Shown: piece by piece, positions 52,410 to 61,235 of the stretch
Numbering within the stretch: the stretch's first letter is position 1
Layout of the letters: every line of letters starts with the position of its first letter
From: Croceicoccus sediminis
GTDB lineage: Bacteria; Pseudomonadota; Alphaproteobacteria; Sphingomonadales; Sphingomonadaceae
Assembly (NCBI RefSeq): GCF_007570835.1
Contig: NZ_SUNC01000001.1
Location: 1,302,001-1,366,000, forward strand
DNA length: 64,000 bases
Direction: 5' to 3'
Notes under the pieces: model-generated
The model's input: the letters and a program-made list of their open reading frames with translations, nothing else
Databases searched by the model: none
What the model was told of the DNA's origin: nothing
Translations under genes and position numbers: made by a program

Positions 52410-54454
52410 AGGCTGAACCCGATACCGGCCCACACCGTGCGCGGGATGCCAAGGTCGATCGATCCGGACTGGTTACGCGTCACGATATCCTCGTCGGTCA
52501 GGTTCTCTCCGCGAAGGACCAGCGACACGCCGCCCGCGACGGGAATGCGGGCATAGGCATCGAGGGTCGTGGCCGAAGGCATGATGTTTTGCTCCAGGTC
52601 GTCCTCGAACTGTTTGCCGACGTAGCGAAGCGTTGTCGACAAGAGCCAGCCGTCCATCGGTTCGATGGCCAGCGTCGCGCCTGCCACCCATTTGGGCGTC
52701 TGCGACGGGCGGTTGCCGTCAAGCGCGGCGGCAAAACCGCTGCCCTGTGCCTGCGCATCGGTATAGGCAAGCGACCCGTTGAAGCGGAAGATGCCCTGCC
52801 TGATCCCTGCCGAAAGCTCCACGCCCTTCGCGCGGACCGCATCGATGTTCTGACGCTGGCGCAGGTTTTCGGCGATGGTGACGTTCGCGATCGCGCCCTT
52901 CACCTTGTTGTGAAACGCGGTCAGCGAAAGGATCACACCGTCATTCGGCGTCAGGTCCAGACCGGCTTCGAACCCTTCCAGCTTTTCGACGTCCAGGTTC
53001 TCGTTCGCCTGCGTGACGACGGGAAAGACAACGAAGGGGCGGTAAAGCTCGTTCAGCGTGGGCAGGCGCAGCCCGGTATAGGCCGCCGCCCGCAGGCTGA
53101 GCGCATCGTTTGCATCGAAGACGAGCCCGCCGCGAAACGATTCTTCCCATCCCGAACGGTCATCAAAACGCTGATCGGAAAGGACCGCGCCATCGATGTC
53201 ACGCGCGGTATAGAACCCGTCGTTGATCGTATAACGGTCAAGCCGCGCCCCCGCCGTCAGCGTCAGCGCGCCGAAGAGGAAGTCGTTTTCCGCATAGAAG
53301 CCAAGGTCCGTATTCGTGCCGCCCGCGTTGCGCCGTTCGCGGATCGCGCCGGTGAAGCCGCTGATCGAATCCTCGAACAGTTCGCCGTCGGACCGGCGAT
53401 AGTCGGCACCAAGGCGTAGCAGGTTGGCATCGCCCACCGGCGGGCGCAGTTCGAACTTGCCGCCGATGCCGGTCGACGGCGTATTGCGCTGATCCAGGAC
53501 CGGCACGAACAGGCTGGACGAGACGACGACGTTGGAAAAATTGCGCGACTGGACATAGCCGAGGAGGTCGAAGGCCCAGTCGCCCTGTCCGACGAAGCGG
53601 AGGCTGGCGTCCTGCCCTTCGCTCGACGAATCGGCGCCGTCGAAGCGCAGCGTGCGGTTGTCGTCGAACAGCAGGACATTGGCCTGCACCTCGACATCGT
53701 CGCTGATCGGCGCGACGCCGCGGATCTGGGTCGACCAGCTGTCGTAGGCCGCACGCGCCGTGGCGGGCACGCGCTGGTCCCTGGGCGTCGTATAAAAGCC
53801 CTTACCGCGGTCCCAGCGTCCCGAAACGAGGGCGAAACCCGCGCCAAGCTGCGTGGCGAGCGTGCCGCTGATGTCGGTTTCTTCCCGGTCGTTGACGAGG
53901 GCGTGGCCCGAAAACGTGCCAAGAGAGCCGGGATCGCCGCTGGTCAGCTCGATCGTGCCGGCAAGCGCGCCCGACCCGAACGGGCCGGACCCGCCGCCGC
54001 GCGTGACGCGTGCGCTGGCCAGGCGTTCCGGCGCGATGGCGGACAGGGGGATATAACCGAAGAACGGATTGGCCATCGGCACCCCGTCCAGAAGGACCTG
54101 TGCGCGGCTGGAAGCATTACCGCCCAGCGCGCGGAGCGTGACGCCCTGTGCCGAGGGGTTCGAAGACCGGCTGTCCGACCGGCGGAACTGCTGGAACCCG
54201 GCAACGTTGCTGAGCGCGTCCTCGATCCGGCCGGAGCCGGTGGCGATCAGTTCCTCATGGTCGAGGATCGTGACGTCGTAGGCGGCCGTGGCCGGAGTGG
54301 CAGGCAGGCCTTCGCCGGTGACGATGATCGGCGCATCATACGAAGTGATCTCGACATCGTTCTGACCGGCATCCTGCGCCATCGCCGGAACCGCCGTCAT
54401 GGCGACCCCCGTGGTCAGCGCCGTAACAATCGACTTGCGACCGAACATGTTCAT
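52406..54454 (-). CDS. TonB-dependent receptor of the quinoprotein locus
   Basis: A 682-aa receptor with a signal peptide (ending VPAMAQ), TonB box APIIVTGEG, plug (GVTLRALGGNASSRAQVLLD) and a barrel ending WAGIGFSL. It is smaller than the other two receptors here and close in size to E. coli PqqU/YncD. Its place among PQQ dehydrogenase genes suggests import of PQQ or of a lanthanide complex; this is inference. A tandem 15-bp repeat lies upstream at 54497, and cytochrome b561 is cotranscribed. Confidence 0.9.
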   Translation of the reverse strand: MNMFGRKSIVTALTTGVAMTAVPAMAQDAGQNDVEITSYDAPIIVTGEGLPATPATAAYDVTILDHEELIATGSGRIEDALSNVAGFQQFRRSDSRSSNPSAQGVTLRALGGNASSRAQVLLDGVPMANPFFGYIPLSAIAPERLASARVTRGGGSGPFGSGALAGTIELTSGDPGSLGTFSGHALVNDREETDISGTLATQLGAGFALVSGRWDRGKGFYTTPRDQRVPATARAAYDSWSTQIRGVAPISDDVEVQANVLLFDDNRTLRFDGADSSSEGQDASLRFVGQGDWAFDLLGYVQSRNFSNVVVSSSLFVPVLDQRNTPSTGIGGKFELRPPVGDANLLRLGADYRRSDGELFEDSISGFTGAIRERRNAGGTNTDLGFYAENDFLFGALTLTAGARLDRYTINDGFYTARDIDGAVLSDQRFDDRSGWEESFRGGLVFDANDALSLRAAAYTGLRLPTLNELYRPFVVFPVVTQANENLDVEKLEGFEAGLDLTPNDGVILSLTAFHNKVKGAIANVTIAENLRQRQNIDAVRAKGVELSAGIRQGIFRFNGSLAYTDAQAQGSGFAAALDGNRPSQTPKWVAGATLAIEPMDGWLLSTTLRYVGKQFEDDLEQNIMPSATTLDAYARIPVAGGVSLVLRGENLTDEDIVTRNQSGSIDLGIPRTVWAGIGFSL

Positions 54455-54496
54455 CCCTGCCCTCTCTCATCCATCCCGTGTGATCTGGTTTTTTGT

Positions 54497-54526
54497 GTTC
54501 CATCACAGACAGTTCAATCACAGACA
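54497..54526. repeat. Tandem 15-bp repeat upstream of the TonB receptor
   Basis: GTTCCATCACAGACA and GTTCAATCACAGACA are adjacent and differ at one base. They start 43 bp upstream of the receptor ATG, within its likely promoter, and could be paired regulator half-sites. Confidence 0.6.
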
Positions 54527-54596
54527 CGGGCGGCGACCACGATAGCCGTGGCCGCCGACGCGCATCTCATAGTGATATCCGAAGCACCGGCAACCG

Positions 54597-56000
54597 TCAG
54601 AAGAAGAGAATTCCCCCGACCGCGACCGCGTCGCTGTCCGCTTCGTTGCCGTTGTGCGCTTCGGCCTTGGAGTGGATGTATTCGCCGATCAGCGTCACCC
54701 ACGGCGTCAGGCCGTAACGCAGCTGTCCGACCCAGCTGGAGTTCGTGTCCACCAGCGTCGGGTTGGCTGCCTCGTCGGCGGCATTGGCATAGTCGAGACG
54801 GCTTTCACCATAGCTGCCGGCGACCGACACCTTGCCGAAAGTGGCCAGCGCCTGGAGGTAGAACCCGTCGCTGGACCGGGCATTGCCTGACCCGTCGGTG
54901 TCGAACAGGCCGAGCACCGTCGTACCAAGGCCATCGGCGGTGTAGTAGTAACCGACTGCCGTGACCGGCCCGGCCGTAACCTTGGCGCCGACGTCCAGCC
55001 CCTTGCCGGTGTAGGAACCGCCGCTGACCAGATCATGCTTCTGCGTGATGCCGCTGGTCCACAGGTGGGTGTTCACACCGCCGAAATCGCCGTCGTAAGT
55101 CAGCTTCGCCTGAAAGCCCGGATCCGAATTGGTCTGGTCCTGACCGGTCAGCGACTTCAGGGGCTGGAACACGCCGACGCTGGCCTGAACGCCGCCAAAA
55201 CTGGGCGAGGTATAGGTCATTTGCGGCTGGAAATCGGAATAGATGTAGCCCGAACCGATACGGCCCAGCGTCGTGTTCGCCGGGGCGACGTTGCCGCCCG
55301 GAGGGCCGCTGGACAGCAAGGTGATGTCGTTCAGGATCGCGTCCGATGCGAACAGGCCGATGTCGCGGCCGATCTTGAACGTGCCCACGTTCTTCCTGCC
55401 GAAAGTCATGAAGGTCTGGCGGAAGTCGATACCGGCCGTGGCAAGCGCGGTTGGCTGGCCGCCGTTGTTCGCGCCCAGCGCACCCCATGCGGCCGAGTTG
55501 ATGCCCGGATACATGCCGAAAGTCGCGCCCACGTCCCATCCGTTCTGCTGGGTCGACACGTTCACGACCAGGAAACCGGGAAGAAGGCCGTTGCGAACGG
55601 CGCTGGAATTGCTGCCCGAAACGCTTGCGATCCCGCCGGTCACGGCCGTCGTCGCGCTGGGCGTGTCGGGATTGTCATGAACGTAGAAACCGTTGACCGA
55701 ACCGGCGAACTTGATCGTCGCGGGCCCGACTTCGAGACCGATGCCACTGTCGGTCATCTTGACCATGCGGTCGGCATCGAAGGATGCCGGGGCCGCTACC
55801 TGCGTCTGCGCCGCCTCAAGCTCGGCCCGTTCCTCGGCCTCTTCCTCGGCAACGAGGGCTGCGTATTCGTCGTCGGTCAGAATACCCTTTTCGTGCAGAC
55901 GCTTCAGCAGGTTCTCGCTCGAACCAGCGTATGCGGGTGCTGTCGACAGGGCAATGGCAATCGCCGCGGCAGTGCCGCGCAACATGATCCTGGAGATCAT
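54597..56000 (-). CDS. Outer-membrane porin-like beta-barrel protein
   Basis: A 467-aa protein. A signal peptide (ending APAYAG) is followed by a short helical element (NLLKRLHEKGILTDDEYAAL, SHOCT-like) and a Glu/Ala coiled region (to about 70). A Gly/Asn/Ser-rich beta-barrel then runs to the terminal Phe (AVAVGGILFF). It probably lets small alcohols or other solutes into the periplasm. ATG 56000 is preceded by GGGGGAG. A regulon-motif site lies 77 bp upstream, which ties it to the alcohol-oxidation genes. Confidence 0.8.
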   Translation of the reverse strand: MISRIMLRGTAAAIAIALSTAPAYAGSSENLLKRLHEKGILTDDEYAALVAEEEAEERAELEAAQTQVAAPASFDADRMVKMTDSGIGLEVGPATIKFAGSVNGFYVHDNPDTPSATTAVTGGIASVSGSNSSAVRNGLLPGFLVVNVSTQQNGWDVGATFGMYPGINSAAWGALGANNGGQPTALATAGIDFRQTFMTFGRKNVGTFKIGRDIGLFASDAILNDITLLSSGPPGGNVAPANTTLGRIGSGYIYSDFQPQMTYTSPSFGGVQASVGVFQPLKSLTGQDQTNSDPGFQAKLTYDGDFGGVNTHLWTSGITQKHDLVSGGSYTGKGLDVGAKVTAGPVTAVGYYYTADGLGTTVLGLFDTDGSGNARSSDGFYLQALATFGKVSVAGSYGESRLDYANAADEAANPTLVDTNSSWVGQLRYGLTPWVTLIGEYIHSKAEAHNGNEADSDAVAVGGILFF

Positions 56001-56076
56001 ACTCTCCCCCTTCAATTGTTATCTGTATCGCATCCAGGCGACCCGAAAGAGGATGCTGCGCGGCGCGGCGCGGCAC

Positions 56077-56089
56077 TATTGGACTTTGG
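56077..56089 (-). promoter_or_regulatory. Putative quinoprotein-regulon site 5
   Basis: On the minus strand CCAAAGTCCAATA, one base off the motif, oriented toward the porin gene. A second partial CCAAAG lies at 56098–56103. Confidence 0.45.
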
Positions 56090-56137
56090 TTCTCGTACTT
56101 TGGAACAAGGCGTGTTTATGGACGCGCGATCGCCGCG

Positions 56138-57127
56138 TCAGTCCGCGATGGTAACGCCCCACGGACCCTTGCCGCCCGCGATCCGCCCGGTCACTTCAAG
56201 GCTGGCGATGTCGAGGAAGGCGATGTCGCCGCTCGTGCCGTTGGCGACGATCGCCGTGCTGTCGTCGGGCGTGATCGCCAGGTGCCAGGGCCGCCCGCCC
56301 GTCGCGGCATAGCCGGTGACCTTGCGGCTGGCGACATCGACCACGGCCACCGCGTCCGCGCGGCCCAGCGCGATAACCGCCGTCCTGCCGTCGGAAGTGA
56401 ACCGGATGCCGCAGGGCAGGACCTTGTACGAAGGCACGCCGGGCGGCGCGAAGGACAGGGTATCGACGATTTCCTTCGTCGCCACGTCGACGACATGGAC
56501 GGTTCCGGCAATCTCTGCCGCAATCCAGACATGCCTGCCGTCCGGCGTGAACTCGATGTGGCGCGGGCGATAATCGGTTTCGGTGACATGGACGATCTCG
56601 CGCGTGGCGATATCGATCCAGTCGACGATGTTCTCCTCCTCGCTCGCCACCAGCAGGTACTTGCCGTCCTTGCTCTGCGCGATGCCTTCCGGTTCCTCGC
56701 CAACCACGACCTGCCAGGCCACGCGCCGCGTTTCGAGGTCGACCGCCGTCGTCGCGGCATCGTCCTCGTTGGAGATGAACAGGTACTTCCCGTCGTTGGA
56801 GACAAAGAACTGTTCCGGGTCGTTACCCGACGGCAGCACGCCGACCAATTCGCCCGTCTTCGCGTCGCGAATCTCCACCGCGTTGTCGAGGCTGGCGCAG
56901 ATGAGGACGTACTTGCCGTCCTTCGTCAGCGTGATGCCGCGCGGGCGTTCGCCCACGTCCCAGGTCGCCGTCACCTCGCGCGTGTCGAGGTCGATGACGG
57001 TTACCGTGTTCGACCGTTCGTTGCTGACATAGGCCGTCGCGGCCTGCGCGCCCGGCGCAAGTACGATGCCGATGGCGAGTGCCGCGCTGGCAAGTAGGTA
57101 ACGGGCAGGGAGATGGCGGTTTTTCAT
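56138..57127 (-). CDS. PQQ-catabolism-associated YVTN beta-propeller protein
   Basis: A 329-aa periplasmic seven-bladed propeller. The signal peptide ends PGAQAA. About seven blades carry the YVTN-type pattern (AYVSNERSNTVTVIDLDT, YLFISNEDDAATTAVDLETR, YLLVASEEENIVDWIDIATR, HVWIAAEIAGTVHVVDVATK). Such proteins accompany PQQ alcohol dehydrogenases and may help cofactor or metal loading; the role is unproven. It is divergent from the cytochrome c550 gene, with motif site 3 between. Confidence 0.9.
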   Translation of the reverse strand: MKNRHLPARYLLASAALAIGIVLAPGAQAATAYVSNERSNTVTVIDLDTREVTATWDVGERPRGITLTKDGKYVLICASLDNAVEIRDAKTGELVGVLPSGNDPEQFFVSNDGKYLFISNEDDAATTAVDLETRRVAWQVVVGEEPEGIAQSKDGKYLLVASEEENIVDWIDIATREIVHVTETDYRPRHIEFTPDGRHVWIAAEIAGTVHVVDVATKEIVDTLSFAPPGVPSYKVLPCGIRFTSDGRTAVIALGRADAVAVVDVASRKVTGYAATGGRPWHLAITPDDSTAIVANGTSGDIAFLDIASLEVTGRIAGGKGPWGVTIAD

Positions 57128-57169
57128 GTACTTCGATGTAGCTTGGCCCCTGTCAGCCGCGACATTGTA

Positions 57170-57182
57170 CCAAGGTTCAATG
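57170..57182 (+). promoter_or_regulatory. Putative quinoprotein-regulon site 3
   Basis: CCAAGGTTCAATG, an exact motif match. The surrounding 20 bp (57163–57182) is also an inverted repeat, CATTG...CAATG. It sits between the divergent propeller and cytochrome c550 genes. Confidence 0.6.
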
Positions 57183-57273
57183 GGTCACTGCCGTCCAGGT
57201 CGCTATCTCTGTTACCGAACAAGGGGGCTTGTTGGACTGACGGCCCTCGGGTCGTAAATGAGGATGCACTGAA

Positions 57274-57708
57274 ATGTCGAAACTGACCAGCCGGCTGGCG
57301 CTTGCCGCCACCGCGATGGCCTTTGCCGGCCTCGCCACCACCCAGCTCATGGCGCACGGCGACGTGACGCCGCAAGCGGTCGATACCTCGGCCCTGCCGG
57401 AAATCGGCGAGGAATGGCTGGGCGAAAACCCCTATACCGGCAACGCGAAGGCGATCGAGATCGGCGCCTCGGCCTACAACCAGAACTGCGCACGCTGCCA
57501 CGGGCTCCAAGGTATTTCGGGCGGCATCGCGCCCGACCTGCGCTACCTCGAACTCGGCCCCTCGGGCGACGAATGGTTCATCGAACGGTTCCGCAACGGG
57601 TCGAGCCACGACGGCAAGGTCTACATGCCGCCCTTCGGCGACGTCCTGGGCCAGAAGGCCGGCTGGGCGATCCGCAGCTGGGTCGAAACCAAGTATACGG
57701 ACGAATAA
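57274..57708 (+). CDS. pedF: Cytochrome c-550 (PedF-like)
   Basis: A 144-aa periplasmic cytochrome c and probable direct electron acceptor of the PQQ alcohol dehydrogenase. The signal peptide ends about QLMAHG, where family members keep a His-Gly. The heme motif is CARCH in GASAYNQNCARCHGLQ. DLRYLELGPSGDEWFIERFR and VYMPPFGDVLG (Met ligand) follow. The first gene of the plus-strand unit with the binding protein and dehydrogenase. Confidence 0.92.
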   Translation: MSKLTSRLALAATAMAFAGLATTQLMAHGDVTPQAVDTSALPEIGEEWLGENPYTGNAKAIEIGASAYNQNCARCHGLQGISGGIAPDLRYLELGPSGDEWFIERFRNGSSHDGKVYMPPFGDVLGQKAGWAIRSWVETKYTDE

Positions 57709-57712
57709 GGCG

Positions 57713-58582
57713 ATGACGTTTGGGCGCAGGGCGTTTCTGGGCGGTCTCGCGGCAAGTGCGGGGGCGCTCGCCCTGCCCCGTGTCTCGAACGGCGCCCCGC
57801 TTGCCAAAGTGCGCGAACTGGGCGTTCTTCGTGTCGGCCTTTACGAAAACAACCGGCCCTGGTCTTGGGAAGAAGGCGGCAAGGTGATGGGCATCGATGC
57901 CGACATCGCCCGCGCCGTTGCCAAAAGCCTTGGGGTCGGGACCGACCTTGCGCTGTTCCCGGCGGACGAGGAGGTTTCGGACGACTTGCGCAACGTCGTC
58001 TGGCGCGGCGGACTGCTTGGTTTCCGCAAGTGCGACGTGATGATGCACGTCCCCTTCGACCGCACTTTCGCGGCGCAGGAAGACCAGGTCGCCATCCTTG
58101 CCCCTTATTACCACGAAGGCTTCGGCGCGGCCTGTTCGCCCGGCATGGCCGAGTGCGAGGGCACGCCGACCGAATTTCGCGGCAGGAAGCTGGCGGCGGA
58201 GATCGATTCGATCCCCGACTTCTACCTGATCGGCAGTTTCGGCGGCATCCTGCGCCCCGACGTGACCCACTACACCACCGGTTACGAGGCAGTCGCGGCG
58301 GTAAAGTCGGGCAAGGCGGACCTTGCCGTCGCCACCGACGCACAGATCGAGGCCGCGCTGACCCATGCACCGGGCGAAGGCAAACGCCGTAAAGGACCCT
58401 TGCCCGCCATGCTGTCGCCCGGATGGGACATCGGCATCGCGGTCGACGAAAAGAGCCGAAGCCTGGGCTTCGCCTTCGAGGAAGAGATGGACGCGATGAT
58501 GGCCGACGGGCGCATGGCTGACATTTTCGCACGTTACGGCGTTACCTGGCGTCCCGCCAACGCGGTTGCCCCCGGGGCCTGA
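57713..58582 (+). CDS. Quinoprotein-associated periplasmic substrate-binding protein (PedG/XoxJ-like)
   Basis: A 289-aa SBP_bac_3-type protein with a twin-Arg-like leader ([20 protein letters not shown]). The ligand-binding fold shows [20 protein letters not shown], then [19 protein letters not shown]. Such proteins (PedG/XoxJ) are thought to assist activation of PQQ dehydrogenases rather than import; no ABC permease is present here, consistent with that. It lies 4 bp after pedF. Confidence 0.9.
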   Translation: MTFGRRAFLGGLAASAGALALPRVSNGAPLAKVRELGVLRVGLYENNRPWSWEEGGKVMGIDADIARAVAKSLGVGTDLALFPADEEVSDDLRNVVWRGGLLGFRKCDVMMHVPFDRTFAAQEDQVAILAPYYHEGFGAACSPGMAECEGTPTEFRGRKLAAEIDSIPDFYLIGSFGGILRPDVTHYTTGYEAVAAVKSGKADLAVATDAQIEAALTHAPGEGKRRKGPLPAMLSPGWDIGIAVDEKSRSLGFAFEEEMDAMMADGRMADIFARYGVTWRPANAVAPGA

Positions 58583-58596
58583 GGGCCGCTCTCGTC

Positions 58597-58609
58597 CTAA
58601 GGTTCAATT
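58597..58609 (+). promoter_or_regulatory. Putative quinoprotein-regulon site 4
   Basis: CTAAGGTTCAATT matches the motif at all but two positions and shares AAGGTTCAAT with site 3. It is 104 bp upstream of the dehydrogenase ATG, suggesting a separate promoter for that gene. Confidence 0.45.
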
Positions 58610-58713
58610 GTTCCCGGCAAGCGCGGGGATACTCTCGACACCACCAAGATACCGCAAACGGGCGCAAGCGCGCCCTAATCAAAGAAGACTTCGGTCTGAC
58701 GAAGGAGGGAAGG

Positions 58714-60468
58714 ATGAAGGGGCGTTTCAAAACTTTTGCCGTGGCGCTCGCGGCTTCATGTGCAGCAATGGGGGCACCGGCAGTGGCGGACAACCACGCC
58801 GGCCCGACCATGAACGACCTGCTGAACGACGCCAATTCCACCGGGGACGTCCTTACTTACGGTATGGGCCCCTGGCAGCAGCGTTATTCCAAGCTCAACC
58901 AGATCAACACCCAGACGGTAAAGCGGCTCGTGCCCGTGTTCTCCGCCTCTCTCGGCGGGGAAAAGCAGCGCGGCCAGGAAGCCCAGCCGATTGTCTATGA
59001 CGGCACGATCTACGTGACGGGTTCCTATTCGCGCGTCTTTGCATTCGATGCCAAGACGGGCGAGAAGAAATGGGAATACAACGCCCGCCTTCCCGATGGG
59101 ATCATGCCGTGCTGTGACGTCGTCAACCGCGGCGCTGCCATCCACGGCGACAAGATCATCTTTGCAACGCTCGATGCGCACCTCGTCGCGCTGAACCGCG
59201 AAACCGGCAAGGTCATCTGGAACAAGGAAATCGGCGACTACAAGGCCGGTTATTCCGCCACCGCAGCCCCGATCATCGCCAAGGACATGGTGATCACCGG
59301 CAATTCGGGCGGTGAATTCGGCATCGTAGGCGCGGTTCAGGCCCGCGACGTCAACACCGGCGAACTGATCTGGGACCGTCCCACCATCGAAGGCCACATG
59401 GGCACGATGAAGGGCCAGGACAACGGCATAACCGGCAAGACCAACGCCACCTGGGAAGGTGACCTCTGGAAAACAGGCGGCGGCGCGACCTGGCTTGGCG
59501 GCACGTACGATCCGGGCACCAACCTCGTCTATTTCGGCACCGGCAACCCGGCCCCGTGGAACAGCCACCTGCGTCCCGGCGACAACCTCTACACCTCGTC
59601 CACCGTCGCGATCGATGTCGATACCGGCAAGATCAAGTGGCACTACCAGACCACGCCGCACGACGGCTGGGACTTCGACGGCGTGAACGAGTTCATCCCC
59701 TTCGATGCCACGATCAAGGGCAAGAAGATGCAGCTGGGCGCGAAGGCCGACCGCAACGGTTACTTCTACGTCCTCGACCGCACCAACGGGAAGTTCATCA
59801 GCGCGAACAAGTTCGTGATGGAAACGACCTGGGCCGACGGCATCGACCAGAAGACGGGCCGCCCGATCTATTCCAAGGACGGCCGCCCCGGTGCGCCCAG
59901 CGGTGCGGACAAGGGCAAGGTCGTGTTCGCGTCGCCCTCGTTCCTGGGCGGCAAGAACTGGATGCCGATGGCCTATAGCCAGGACACCGGCCTGTTCTAC
60001 GTCCCGTCGAACGACTGGGGCATGGACATCTGGAACGAACCGATCGCCTACAAGAAGGGCGCGGCCTATCTGGGTGCGGGCTTCACCATCAAGCCGATCG
60101 CCGAAGATCACATCGGCGCCCTGCGCGCGATGGATCCCAAGACCGGCAAGATCGTCTGGGAAGCCAAGAACAAGGCCCCGCTGTGGGGCGGCGTTCTCGC
60201 CACCGGCGGCAACCTGGTCTTCACCGGCACACCCGAAGGCTACCTGAAGGCGTTCGATGCCAAGACGGGCCAGGAATTGTGGAAGTTCCAGACCGGTTCG
60301 GGTGTGGTCGGCTCGCCCGTCACGTGGGAAGACGGCGGCGAACAGTACGTTGCCGTGATGTCCGGCTGGGGCGGCGCAGTTCCGCTCTGGGGCGGAGAGG
60401 TTGCCAAGACCTTCAGGGACATCTCTCAGGGCGGCTCGCTCTGGGTCTTCAAACTCTTCAACCAGTAA
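58714..60468 (+). CDS. PQQ-dependent alcohol dehydrogenase, lanthanide-type signature
   Basis: A 584-aa periplasmic quinoprotein of the methanol/ethanol dehydrogenase family (XoxF/ExaF/PedH relatives). The signal peptide ends PAVAD. The vicinal disulfide C133–C134 (IMPCCDVV), metal ligands E201 and N278, and catalytic D320 in [11 protein letters not shown] are present. D322, two residues after the catalytic Asp, is the hallmark of lanthanide-dependent enzymes (Ala/Ser/Thr in calcium forms). Eight W-motif blades include several of the DAKTGxxxW type. It oxidises primary alcohols and passes electrons to the c550. A terminator follows. Confidence 0.95.
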   Translation: MKGRFKTFAVALAASCAAMGAPAVADNHAGPTMNDLLNDANSTGDVLTYGMGPWQQRYSKLNQINTQTVKRLVPVFSASLGGEKQRGQEAQPIVYDGTIYVTGSYSRVFAFDAKTGEKKWEYNARLPDGIMPCCDVVNRGAAIHGDKIIFATLDAHLVALNRETGKVIWNKEIGDYKAGYSATAAPIIAKDMVITGNSGGEFGIVGAVQARDVNTGELIWDRPTIEGHMGTMKGQDNGITGKTNATWEGDLWKTGGGATWLGGTYDPGTNLVYFGTGNPAPWNSHLRPGDNLYTSSTVAIDVDTGKIKWHYQTTPHDGWDFDGVNEFIPFDATIKGKKMQLGAKADRNGYFYVLDRTNGKFISANKFVMETTWADGIDQKTGRPIYSKDGRPGAPSGADKGKVVFASPSFLGGKNWMPMAYSQDTGLFYVPSNDWGMDIWNEPIAYKKGAAYLGAGFTIKPIAEDHIGALRAMDPKTGKIVWEAKNKAPLWGGVLATGGNLVFTGTPEGYLKAFDAKTGQELWKFQTGSGVVGSPVTWEDGGEQYVAVMSGWGGAVPLWGGEVAKTFRDISQGGSLWVFKLFNQ

Positions 60469-60476
60469 CGAAGGAC

Positions 60477-60513
60477 ATGGCCCGCCCGGCATCTGTCGCG
60501 GCGGGCCATTTTC
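60477..60513 (+). terminator. Rho-independent terminator after the alcohol dehydrogenase
   Basis: An exact 10-bp stem (ATGGCCCGCC with GGCGGGCCAT) and a 13-nt loop are followed by TTTTCCCC, 8 bp past the stop. The regulator gene at 60554 therefore probably has its own promoter. Confidence 0.85.
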
Positions 60514-60553
60514 CCCTATGGCAACAGTGATAACAGAACTCCCGAGGAAGAGG

Positions 60554-61213
60554 ATGAGCGAAGCTCCCACACCCGACCGCGTGCTCATCGTCGACGATCA
60601 TTCGCTCGTCCGCGACGGGTTGCGCTCGATCCTCGAAATCAGCTTCCCCGAATGCGAGATACTGGAAGCCGACAGCTTCGAGCAGGCGCTGGAAGAACTG
60701 CAGAATGCCGACGAGGTCGACCTCGTCCTGCTCGACCTCAACATCCCCGACGTGAACCGCCTGTCGGGCCTCAAACAGCTGCGCGCCGATTTTCCCAGCA
60801 CGCCTGTCGTCATGGTCACCGGCGTCGTCGACCCGATCGTGATGCGCGATGCGCTGGCCGCCGGGGCCGCAGGCTACGTCCCCAAGTCGCTGAAACGTCA
60901 GGCCATTCTCGACGCGCTGCAACAAGTGCTTTCGGGCGAGATCTACCTGCCCGAGCTTGAAACCACCGAATGCGACGATGCCCGCCTGCGCGAGGACGAG
61001 GACATCCGCGCCCGCATCGACAGCCTGACCCCGCAACAGCGGATCGTGCTGGGCCACCTTGTCGCAGGGCTGCTGAACAAGCAGATCGCCCATGAGCTGA
61101 GCGTGTCGATGACGACCGTGAAGGCGCACGTTTCGGCCATCCTGCAAAAGATGAACGTGTTTTCGCGCACGCAGGCCGTGATCATGGCCAACCGCGTCGG
61201 CTTCACCGACTGA
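60554..61213 (+). CDS. NarL/FixJ-type response regulator
   Basis: A 219-aa two-component regulator. The receiver domain (9–125) has acidic DD at 14–15, phospho-acceptor D61 in LVLLDLNIPD, and the Lys in YVPKSLKRQ. The C-terminal LuxR-type HTH has LTPQQRIVLGHLVAGLLNKQ and the recognition region SMTTVKAHVSAILQKMNVFS. It resembles ErbR/AgmR/ExaE regulators of alcohol oxidation. It converges on the hybrid kinase gene, the probable partner, and is the best candidate to bind the CCAARGNNCAATG sites. ATG 60554 is used; 60518 is possible. Confidence 0.92.
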   Translation: MSEAPTPDRVLIVDDHSLVRDGLRSILEISFPECEILEADSFEQALEELQNADEVDLVLLDLNIPDVNRLSGLKQLRADFPSTPVVMVTGVVDPIVMRDALAAGAAGYVPKSLKRQAILDALQQVLSGEIYLPELETTECDDARLREDEDIRARIDSLTPQQRIVLGHLVAGLLNKQIAHELSVSMTTVKAHVSAILQKMNVFSRTQAVIMANRVGFTD

Positions 61214-61235
61214 AGAACGCAAAGGCTGCGGGCGT

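Noticed and set aside
58756-60588. 610-aa minus-strand open frame antisense to the PQQ dehydrogenase
   Set aside because: No family features; the sense gene shows every catalytic residue.
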